The translations under genes were made by a program, and so were the position numbers. A DNA stretch of 64,000 nucleotides from Apostichopus japonicus (lineage: Eukaryota; Echinodermata; Holothuroidea; Aspidochirotida; Stichopodidae). Under the pieces are notes generated by a model that was not told where the DNA came from, searched no databases, and saw only the letters and a list, made by a program, of their open reading frames with translations. Location of the stretch: positions 15,045,264 through 15,109,263 of the forward strand of contig NC_092583.1 of assembly GCF_037975245.1 (NCBI RefSeq), written 5' to 3'. Shown piece by piece: positions 29,201 to 41,200 of the stretch (the stretch's first letter is position 1; the number at the start of each line of letters is the position of its first letter).

Positions 29201-32200
29201 GTACTTTCTATTTTCATTACCATTCAATAAAACAGGCAGTTGAAATATTAGTTTCAGTTAAAAAGATTGTAGTCATCTTATAATTCTGATTTTCCATATG
29301 TTCTCACAGATAAGCCAGGCAAACCTGGTAAACCAGAGGTGACTGACTTTGGTCCTAAAGAGATCACCATCAATTGGACTCCACCAGAATCTGATGGAGG
29401 AAGTCCCATCATTGGTTACATCATTGAACGTAAAGAGAAGACCAGCACCAGATGGGTAAAGGCAACCAAAGAATTGGTTTCTGAGACAACTTTCACTGTG
29501 ACAGGCCTCACCACTGACATGGAATACCAGTTCCGTGTTACTGCTGAGAACAAGGCCGGACCAGGCCCAGTCAGTGAACCATCAGACCTCCAGAAAGCTA
29601 AAGAAGCCTTTGGTATGCATTTAGCCATACTCCATTTATACCTTAAAAAAGGTTTCTTAGGACATGGTTTAAAACTATGATTGAACTTTGAAATATTGTC
29701 TATCAATGTACTTTCTATTTTCATTACCATTCAATCAAACAAGCAGTTGAAATATTAGTTTGATTTAAAAAGATTGTTGTCATCTTATAATTCTGATTTT
29801 CCATATGTTCTCACAGATAAGCCAGGCAAACCTGGTAAACCAGAGGTGACTGACTTTGGTCCTAAAGAGATCACCATCACTTGGACTCCACCAGAATCTG
29901 ATGGAGGAAGTCCCATCATTGGCTACATCATTGAACGTAAAGAGACTAGCAGCACCAGATGGGTTAAGGCAACCAAACAATTGGTTTCTGAGACAACTTT
30001 CACTGTGACAGGCCTCACCACTGACATGGAATACCAGTTCCGTGTTACTGCTGAGAACAAGGCCGGACCAGGCCCAGTCAGTGAACCATCAGACCTTCAG
30101 AAAGCCAAAGAAGCCTTTGGTATGTATTTAGCCATACTCCATTTATACACATAAAGTAAGGTTTCTTTGTACATAGTACAACACTATGATATCAATTTTG
30201 AAATATTGTCTATCAATTTACTTTCTATTTTTACTACCATTCATTCGAACAAGCAGTTGGAATATTAGTTTCATCTCAAAAGATTGTTGTCATCATATAA
30301 TTCTGATTTTTAATGTGTTCTCACAGATAAGCCAGGCAAACCAGGTAAACCAGAGGTGACTGACTTTGGTCCAAAAGAGATCACAATCACTTGGACTCCA
30401 CCAGAATCTGATGGAGGAAGTCCCATCATTGGTTACATCATTGAACGTAAAGAGACTAGCAGCACCAGATGGGTTAAGGCAACCAAACAATTGGTTTCTG
30501 AGACAACTTTCACTGTGACAGGCCTCACCACTGACATGGAATACCAGTTCCGTGTTACTGCTGAGAACAAGGCCGGACCAGGCCCAGTCAGTGAACCATC
30601 AGACCTTCAGAAAGCCAAAGAAGCCTTTGGTATGTATTTAGCCATACTCCATTTATACACATAAAGTAAGGTTTCTTTGTACATAGTACAACACTATGAT
30701 ATCAATTTTGAAATATTGTCTATCAATTTACTTTCTATTTTTACTACCATTCAATCGAACAAGCAGTTGGAATATTAGTTTCATCTCAAAAGATTGTTGT
30801 CATCATATAATTCTGATTTTTAATGTGTTCTCACAGATAAGCCAGGCAAACCAGGTAAACCAGAGGTGACTGACTTTGGTCCAAAAGAGATCACCATCAC
30901 TTGGACTCCACCAGAATCTGATGGAGGAAGTCCCATCATTGGTTACATCATTGAACGTAAAGAGAAGACCAGCACCAGATGGGTTAAGGCAACCAGAGAA
31001 CTAGTTCCTGAGACAACCTTCACTGTGACAGGCCTCACCACTGACATGGAATACCAGTTCCGTGTTACTGCTGAGAACAAGGCCGGACCAGGCCCAGTCA
31101 GTGAACCATCAGACCTTCAGAAAGCCAAAGAAGCCTTTGGTATGTATTTAGCCATACTCCATTTATACACATAAAGTAAGGTTTCTTTGTACATGGTACA
31201 AAACTATGATATCAATTTTGAAATATTGTCTATCAATGTACTTTCTATTTTTACTACCATTCAATCGAACAAGCAGTTGGAATATTAGTTTCATTTAAAA
31301 AGATTGTTGTCATCTTACAATTCTGATTTTCCATGTGTTCTCACAGATAAGCCAGGCAAACCTGGTAAACCAGAGGTGACTGACTTTGGTCCTAAAGAGA
31401 TCACCATCACTTGGACTCCACCAGACTCTGATGGAGGAAGTCCCATCATTGGTTACATCATTGAACGTAAAGAGAAGACCAGCACCAGATGGGTAAAGGC
31501 AACCAAAGAATTGGTTTCTGAGACAACTTTCACTGTGACAGGCCTCACCACTGACATGGAATACCAGTTCCGTGTTACTGCTGAGAACAAGGCCGGACCA
31601 GGCCCAGTCAGTGAACCATCAGACCTCCAGAAAGCTAAAGAAGCCTTTGGTATGCATTTAGCCATACTCCATTTATACCTTAAAAAAGGTTTCTTAGGAC
31701 ATGGTTTAAAACTATGATTGAACTTTGAAATATTGTCTATCAATGTACTTTCTATTTTCATTACCATTCAATCAAACAAGCAGTTGAAATATTAGTTTGA
31801 TTTAAAAAGATTGTTGTCATCTTATAATTCTGATTTTCCATATGTTCTCACAGATAAGCCAGGCAAACCTGGTAAACCAGAGGTGACTGACTTTGGTCCT
31901 AAAGAGATCACCATCACTTGGACTCCACCAGAATCTGATGGAGGAAGTCCCATCATTGGTTACATCATTGAACGTAAAGAGAAGACCAGCACCAGATGGG
32001 TTAAGGCAACCAAACAATTGGTTTCTGAGACAACTTTCACTGTGACAGGCCTCACCACTGACATGGAATACCAGTTCCGTGTTACTGCTGAGAACAAGGC
32101 CGGACCAGGCCCAGTCAGTGAACCATCAGACCTTCAGAAAGCCAAAGAAGCCTTTGGTATGTATTTAGCCATACTCCATTTATACACATAAAGTAAGGTT

Positions 32201-35200
32201 TCTTTGTACATAGTACAACACTATGATATCAATTTTGAAATATTGTCTATCAATTTACTTTCTATTTTTACTACCATTCATTCGAACAAGCAGTTGGAAT
32301 ATTAGTTTCATCTCAAAAGATTGTTGTCATCATATAATTCTGATTTTTAATGTGTTCTCACAGATAAGCCAGGCAAACCAGGTAAACCAGAGGTGACTGA
32401 CTTTGGTCCAAAAGAGATCACAATCACTTGGACTCCACCAGAATCTGATGGAGGAAGTCCCATCATTGGTTACATCATTGAACGTAAAGAGACTAGCAGC
32501 ACCAGATGGGTTAAGGCAACCAAACAATTGGTTTCTGAGACAACTTTCACTGTGACAGGCCTCACCACTGACATGGAATACCAGTTCCGTGTTACTGCTG
32601 AGAACAAGGCCGGACCAGGCCCAGTCAGTGAACCATCAGACCTTCAGAAAGCCAAAGAAGCCTTTGGTATGTATTTAGCCATACTCCATTTATACACATA
32701 AAGTAAGGTTTCTTTGTACATAGTACAACACTATGATATCAATTTTGAAATATTGTCTATCAATTTACTTTCTATTTTTACTACCATTCAATCGAACAAG
32801 CAGTTGGAATATTAGTTTCATCTCAAAAGATTGTTGTCATCATATAATTCTGATTTTTAATGTGTTCTCACAGATAAGCCAGGCAAACCAGGTAAACCAG
32901 AGGTGACTGACTTTGGTCCAAAAGAGATCACCATCACTTGGACTCCACCAGAATCTGATGGAGGAAGTCCCATCATTGGTTACATCATTGAACGTAAAGA
33001 GAAGACCAGCACCAGATGGGTTAAGGCAACCAGAGAACTAGTTCCTGAGACAACCTTCACTGTGACAGGCCTCACCACTGACATGGAATACCAGTTCCGT
33101 GTTACTGCTGAGAACAAGGCCGGACCAGGCCCAGTCAGTGAACCATCAGACCTTCAGAAAGCCAAAGAAGCCTTTGGTATGTATTTAGCCATACTCCATT
33201 TATACACATAAAGTAAGGTTTCTTTGTACATGGTACAAAACTATGATATCAATTTTGAAATATTGTCTATCAATGTACTTTCTATTTTTACTACCATTCA
33301 ATCGAACAAGCAGTTGGAATATTAGTTTCATTTAAAAAGATTGTTGTCATCTTACAATTCTGATTTTCCATGTGTTCTCACAGATAAGCCAGGCAAACCT
33401 GGTAAACCAGAGGTGACTGACTTTGGTCCTAAAGAGATCACCATCACTTGGACTCCACCAGAATCTGATGGAGGAAGTCCCATCATTGGCTACATCATTG
33501 AACGTAAAGAGATTACCAGCACCAGATGGGTAAAGGCAACCAAACAATTGGTTTCTGAGACAACCTTCACTGTGACAGGCCTCACCACTGACATGGAATA
33601 CCAGTTCCGTGTTACTGCTGAGAACAAGGCCGGACCAGGCCCAGTCAGTGAACCATCAGACCTGCAGAAAGCCAAAGAAGCCTTTGGTATGTATTTAGCC
33701 ATACTCCATTTATACACCTAAAGTAAGATTTCTTAGGACGTGGTACAAAACTATGACATAAAATTTGAAATATTGTCTATCAATGTACTTTCTATTTTAT
33801 CTACCATTCAATCGAATAAACAGTTGGAATATTAGTTTCATTTAAAAAGACTGTTGTCAATTGTAATTCTAATTTTGAATCTGTTCACACAGATAAGCCA
33901 GGCAAACCTGGTAAACCAGAGGTGACTGACTTTGGTCCTAAAGAGATCACCATCACTTGGACTCCACCAGAATCTGATGGAGGAAGTCCCATCATTGGTT
34001 ACATAATTGAACGTAAAGAGAAGACCAGCACCAGATGGGTTAAGGCAACCAAACAATTGGTTTCTGAGACAACCTTCACTGTGACAGGCCTCACCACTGA
34101 CATGGAATACCAGTTCCGTGTTACTGCTGAGAACAAGGCCGGACCAGGCCCAGCCAGTGAACCATCAGACCTCCAGAAAGCCAAAGAAGCCTTTGGTATG
34201 TATTTAGCCATACTCCATTAATAAACATAAAGTAAGATTTCTTAGGACGTGGTTTAAAACTATTGTATGAAATTTTAAACATTGTCTATCAATGTAATTT
34301 CTGTTTTTTCTATCATTCAATCGAACAAGCAGTTGGAATATTAGTTTCATTTAAAAAGATTGTTGTCATCTTATAATTCTGATTTTCAATGTGTTCTCAC
34401 AGATATGCCAGGCAAACCTGGTAAACCAGAGGTGACTGACTTTGGTCCTAAAGAGATCACCATCACTTGGACTCCACCAGAATCTGATGGAGGAAGTCCC
34501 ATCATTGGTTACATCATTGAACGTAAAGAGAAGACCAGCACCAGATGGGTTAAGGCAACCAAACAATTGGTTTCTGAGACAACTTTCACTGTGACAGGCC
34601 TCACCACTGACATGGAATACCAGTTCCGTGTTACTGCTGAGAACAAGGCCGGACCAGGCCCAGCCAGTGAACCATCAGACCTGCAGAAAGCTAAAGAAGC
34701 CTTTGGTATGTATTTAGCCATACTCCATTTATACACATAAAGTAAGGTTTATTAGGACATTGTTTAAAACAATGATGCTGACTTTGATATATTGTCTATC
34801 AATGTACTTTCTAATTTGACTACCATTCAATCGAACATGTAGTACGAATATAAGTTTGATTTAAAAAGATTGTTGTCATCTTATAATTCTGATTTTACAT
34901 GTGTTCTCACAGATAAGCCAGGCAAACCTGGTAAACCAGAGGTGACTGACTTTGGTCCTAAAGAGATCACCATCACTTGGACTCCGCCAGAATCTGATGG
35001 AGGAAGTCCCATCATTGGTTACATAATTGAACGTAAAGAGAAGACCAGCACCAGATGGGTTAAGGCAACCAAACAATTGGTTTCTGAGACAACCTTCACT
35101 GTGACAGGCCTCACCACTGACATGGAATACCAGTTCCGTGTTACTGCTGAGAACAAGGCCGGACCAGGCCCAGTCAGTGAACCATCAGACCTGCAGAAAG

Positions 35201-38200
35201 CCAAAGAAGCCTTTGGTATGTATTTAGCCATACTCCATTAATAAACATAAAGTAAGGTTTCTTAGGACGTGGTACAAAACTATGACATGAATTTTGATAT
35301 ATTGTCTATCAGTGTACTTTCTATTTTTACTACCATTCAATCAAACAAGCAGTTGGAATATTAGTATCATTTAAAAAGATTTTTGTCATCTTATAATTCT
35401 GATTTTCCATATGTTCTCACAGATAAGCCAGGCAAACCTGGTAAACCAGAGGTGACCGACTTTGGTCCTAAAGAGATCACCATCACTTGGACTCCACCAG
35501 AATCTGATGGAGGAAGTCCCATCATTGGTTACATAATTGAACGTAAAGAGAAGACCAGCACCAGATGGGTTAAGGCAACCAAACAATTGGTTTCTGAGAC
35601 AACTTTCACTGTGACAGGCCTCACCACTGACTTGGAATACCAGTTCCGTGTTACTGCTGAGAACAAGGCCGGACCAGGCCCAGTCAGTGAACCATCAGAC
35701 CTCCAGAAAGCCAAAGAAGCCTTTGGTATGCATTTAGCCATACTCCATTTATACCTTAAAAAAGGTTTCTTAGGACATGGTTTAAAACTATGATTGAACT
35801 TTGAAATATTGTCTATCAATGTACTTTCTAATTTGACTACCATTCATGCGAACAAGTAGTACGAATATAAGTTTGATTTAAAAAGTTTGTTGTCATCTTA
35901 TAATTCTGATTTTTCCATGTGTTCTCACAGATAAGCCAGGCAAACCTGGTAAACCAGAGGTGACTGACTTTGGTCCTAAAGAGATCACCATCACTTGGAC
36001 TCCACCAGAATCTGATGGAGGAAGTCCCATCATTGGTTACATCATTGAACGTAAAGAGAAGACCAGCACCAGATGGGTTAAGGCAACCAGAGAACTAGTT
36101 CCTGAGACAACCTTCACTGTGACAGGCCTCACAACTGACATGGAATACCAGTTCCGTGTTACTGCTGAGAACAAGGCCGGACCAGGCCCTGCCAGTGAAC
36201 CATCAGATATTCAAAAGGCTAAATTACCTTTCGGTAAGATTGATGGATATGATAACATTTTATGATGATAGTTGATATTATTCAACGTCTAGAAACTGTA
36301 TCATTTTTCTTTCAGCAACGATTGCTAGCTCATTGTTTGTAAGATCTCATGAAATAATAGAATCGTTGGGCACTCATATCAGATAAAAAGATGTTGGTGA
36401 GGTAACCGTGTGAATTTCTGCTAATACCTTCCCCTGTTCAGGGTACAATAGCTAAGGAAGGATCAGCATTCTTGGTGCAAATCATTCTATTTGAGTAACA
36501 GTACACAAAAATGCAATTAAATGTATAACTGTTAATAGGAGGAACCTAGCCTTATTGTACTAAACTAATCAAACCTTCTTTTGCATATTGTGATGTAGAA
36601 AATACTATTGCTACTGACAGAGGGGAAAGTAAATGACACTACTGTGGTCTCTTCAACTAATACTTAATAGTAAGCCTAATGAAATGTATCATGTGCAGTC
36701 GCTGAAAAGCAAAAAATGAAGACAACTATGATAAGTCAAAAACCAATCACATTAAACGTTTCATAAAAAGTGATAATTAAAGTAATTTACAGCTGTGGCA
36801 GGAGATGTTTCCTCTCAACATGACCCCAGAATTGTCCCCCTCCTGCACCTATACCCATCCCCCCCTGCCACATCCAGATTGTTGCCATCATCTCTCTTGA
36901 ACATAAGGAAAAGTAAACACAAACTGTTTTCAGTTTAGCTCACAAGAACTTGTAAAATGAAATTCTTAACAAGTAACTGACTGTGTGATTTGGTGCTCTT
37001 CTTTTTCATTTAGATGTGCCATCACCTCCTGGCAAGCCAAATGTGGTGGACATTGATAGCACCTCTATGACCATCTCCTGGAGTCCTCCAGAGAGTGACG
37101 GAGGTTCCCCAGTCACAGGATACTTCATCGAGAAGAAGGACAAGTTCACTTCTCGTTGGACGAAGGTCAAGGAGACCGCCATTTCTGAGACTGTTTACAC
37201 CATTGTTGATCTCAAGGAGGGAACGGAATACCAGTTTAGGGTGATCGCAGAGAACAAAGCAGGACAGAGCAAACCAAGCGAGCCTTCAGATTTGAAGGTC
37301 GCCAAACCACCATATGGTATGTTTACATACTTAAAACCTCAGTACCCTGGCAAAAGGACCAATACCATGTCATTGTAATGATGTTGTTTAGTGCAGTGTC
37401 ACAATTCTGTGAAGAAGAATAGATTCCACACATGATTTTAGCCAGAAACTTTTGTCTGTGATTATTGTTAAAGGCAAACATCTGTCCCAATTTTCTCAAA
37501 TTTAATTACTCAAGCATTGAAAGGAAAATTTTGTAGCATAGTCCCTTTTTTTTGTTTCTGCTTGAAATTTCTTTCTATACAAATATAATATTATTTATCT
37601 ATATTCATCTATTCATCTAATGGGGACTTCATTCAATGCCAAAAAGAATATAAATGCAGATATCTGCAAAATCATCTTTGTTCCTTCTGTTTGTCATAGA
37701 CCAATGGATTGCCATGGCAACAGAACATGAATCAATTGTCACTACTTTCATTTACACCAAAGTGGCTTTTTATGACATAATTCCAGATTTTGTTCACCTG
37801 GAATTTTCATTTCTTATTTCAGATGTGCCAGGCCCGCCTGGTGTACCAGTTATCTCAGATATTGATCGCACCAAGATGACCCTTACATGGATGCCACCCG
37901 AGAATGATGGTGGTGCAGACATCATAGGTTACATTGTGGAACGTTGTGAGGCTGGCACCAAACGGTGGGTGAAAGCACACAAAGATGACCTTGTGTCTGA
38001 GCTGACCCTTACAGTCGCTGACCTCAGAGAAGGAGTGGAGTATGTGTTCCGTGTCAGCGCAGAAAATGTTGCTGGTGTTGGAGAATCTAGCAAGGCAACC
38101 TCACCGACCAAGGCTAAGCCTCCCTATGGTATGTTTCTTTTTGGTGTGTAGTTGTGAAATATTTTGATATTAAAACCTTTCCCAAACTTTGAAAGTTTTG

Positions 38201-41200
38201 ATGCAAAAGAAACAAGACAGGTCTTGACCAAAATATATAAAAAAAATGTTGTATGTTTCAGATGTATTATATGTGAGATTGATATTTGTTGCAGGCAGTT
38301 TCGTTTGTACACTTGCTTTGTTTGTTAATGTGAATCAAAACATGTACAAAAAAAACTTCAAATTTACCTGCATTAATTTGCAATCACCATTCAATTTAAT
38401 TCAAATTTATTTTCATATGATTTACAGTAATATATGACAAAATCATCAGAAATTGGTATAGTTACACATATGATGGGCACTAAAAGAAACAAGAATGTTT
38501 ATCTAAGCTAGTATCCAAGAGAAAATGAAAAGGCTAAAACCAAAGAGAACAATTAAATAAACAATTGGAGAAAATATTTGATGTCACAGAAGAAAGTTTG
38601 TACTTGCCATAGGTTATGAAATTCAGTACAGTCATAACCTTTAACTTTTTGTTCTGTAAAGATGTGCCATTTGCTCCTGAAAGACCTGCTGCAACTAATG
38701 TGGATCGTACCAGCATTGATGTGTCGTGGGAACCTCCCAAAGAAGATGGTGGTTCACCAATCACCGGTTACATCGTAGAGAAGAGGGATACGTCACGAGA
38801 TCGCTGGTCACCTGTCAACAAATCACCGATCCCAGACACTAGTTACTTAGTGACTGGTCTCCTTGAAGGTAACCAGTATGAGTTCCGAGTGCGAGCTGTC
38901 AACAAGGCTGGTCAAAGTCAACCCAGCGTACCTTGTGAGCCCATCAAAGCTAAACTGCCTTTCGGTAAGAGCACATTTAGGTTCTATTCCCTTTTGAGTC
39001 TGCTTTGCTAATTTATACGACCATATCAGTATAAACATTTTGGAAAGTTATTTTCAAGTTCCAAATTATATCCACTCACATCTCCCCTGCCATCTTTTCT
39101 CCTGTTTACTTATAAGCATACTTACATATATACTTACATGTATACTTATATGTGTACTTATATAAATACATATAAGTATTTTTTATAAGTATACATATAA
39201 GTATACATATATGTATACATATATAAGTATACATATAAGCATACTTATATGTATACTTATAAGCATACTTATATGTATATGTATATAAGTGTACATATGA
39301 GTATACATATAAGTAAACATGTAAGTATACATATATAAGTATACATATATGATTGATCTAGCAAAATAAAGTATAAGAAGTTCAATAGTCTTTGCTATAA
39401 TATATTAGGGTAGATGAATTAGTAATTATAAACTGAATACCTATCTTACTGGGGCAATGAATTATATTTTGGAAACATTCCTCTGTAAATGATTTAATTG
39501 CAAGAGCTAGACACTATGCAGTATTTCCAGTTGAGCATTTGGCATCATCTTATTTTTAGACACCCCTGGACAAATGGAGAAGCCAACAGTATCTGACATT
39601 ACAGAATCAACAGTCAACCTTTCTTGGAAACCACCATCCGACAATGGGGGTGCAGATGTTACTGATTACATTATCGAAAAGAAAGATCGTTACAGCGCCA
39701 GATGGAGCAAGGTTGATGAAGTCCCTGGAGATCAGACAGACTTGAAAGCGACAGGGTTAAAGGAGGGAGAAGAATACCAGTTCCGAGTGACCCCTAAGAA
39801 CAAAGCTGGTGAGGGTAAACCCAGTCCACCAGTGTCAGCCACACCCAAATCAAAGTTTGGTAAGTAACACTAATGGTACTGCAAAGTACTGCTTTGTTGA
39901 GGTGCTTGGCTGTCTCAAGATGAAAATTCCTTAAGTGATGATGATACTCCCTATCAAGTATTTTTCTTGTTACCATGGTTTTGTTGTCATAACCTATGTC
40001 GGTGGGTTCGAACCGATTAACTAACACCAGCTGTAATACCATTATTATACCTGTAAAATAGGTTTGAATTGGATATGATCTCTACTCATATCCTACTGAT
40101 ATTAGCAATCCATGTGTGAAGTAAAATCAGGTTGTTTTTTCATGGGCATGGTTTGGAACCAGTTTGTTAGATGTGGCAAGAAGATTGGGGGTGCGACACA
40201 GCAATCCTGCTCAGCATTCATCAAAGTGAATACAAGTACCCAACTTAACACCACTGATCCTACACTTGTCTCCCCTAAGCCACCCTCCTCATCTTCTCAC
40301 TATGTAGAGTATATGTTGCAAAATATATCAACCCCATTGTTCCAGTAAGTTCAGTATTATGAAGTATTTTACATTTGATAGAAGACTGTTCAATAAGATT
40401 TTGTCCAAATCCACAATGAATCCAAGCAAAAGGGATTTATTAGTGATGTGAAAAATATCTTATACCGGTGCTGTGGCAAAGTGGATAGAGGCGGTGGCAT
40501 TTGAAGCAATGAGTCTTAGTAAATTGAGAAGTTTGGGGTCTGATGCCTGGCCGGGTCATAGTAAGGTGGGTTTTTCATCCAAGAGCATCTTCTGTTTTCT
40601 CATCTGAAATGACTTTCGAAATTGAAAAGATTCCAACTTTTGGTTAAAATGTTGGATTGGAATTAAGCCGCCCGACATGTAAGTTGTAATCCATAAGCCC
40701 TTGCAAGTCTCTTCCACATTTGTGGTCGCTTAAGAGTCGTAAAACTAACTGCTGATTTTTAATATAACTATTATCTTCTCCTTCGTCAGATGTTCCTGAA
40801 GCCCCTGGTAAACCAGAGGCCACAGAGGTCTCCCCCTCTGTCATCACTTTAACCTGGACACCACCAGAAAACGATGGTGGCACCCCAGTTACAGGATATA
40901 TCTTAGAAACCAAGGGCAGGTTTACCACCCGGTGGACCAAAGTGAGTCGTGATCAGATACAAAATACGACATTCACCGTGAAAAACCTGACGGAGAACGA
41001 AGAGTATCAGTACCGAGTGATTGCAGTCAACAAGAAAGGAGAGAGTCAACCGAGCAAGCCATCTGAACTTATCAAGGCAGCTTATCCATTCAGTAAGTAG
41101 CCTGATTATGAAGTAAAACTGTAAGATAATATTTACTCTGCTATATTCTTTCAACCGAGCAAGCCATCTGAACTTATCAAAGCAGGTTATCCATTCAGTA

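Larger units (their letters stand above)
26267..36233 (+). repeat. tandem array of 20 near-identical FN3 exon units (505-510 bp each)
   Basis: Twenty exons, all 303 nt and phase 1-1, start at 26267, 26772, 27280, 27787, 28295, 28802, 29310, 29817, 30327, 30837, 31347, 31854, 32364, 32874, 33384, 33893, 34403, 34913, 35423 and 35931. Introns of about 203-207 bp are also highly conserved, including the TTCTGATTTT and TGTTCTCACAG acceptor context. Variation is limited mainly to KE(K/T/I)(T/S)STRWVKATKQLVS and P(V/A)SEPS. Edge copies are the most diverged. This is a homogenised array formed by unequal crossing-over or conversion. Confidence 0.97.

Noticed and set aside
26230-36265. Repeated antisense ORFs of about 66 to 104 codons across the FN3 array
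   Set aside because: They mirror the near-identical FN3 exons in reverse and run into introns. Conservation follows the sense protein.
39995-40025. A GGTTCGAACC box resembling the T arm of a tRNA
   Set aside because: The flanking bases do not pair into a T stem, and no acceptor, D or anticodon stem can be placed. It may be chance or an old SINE trace.
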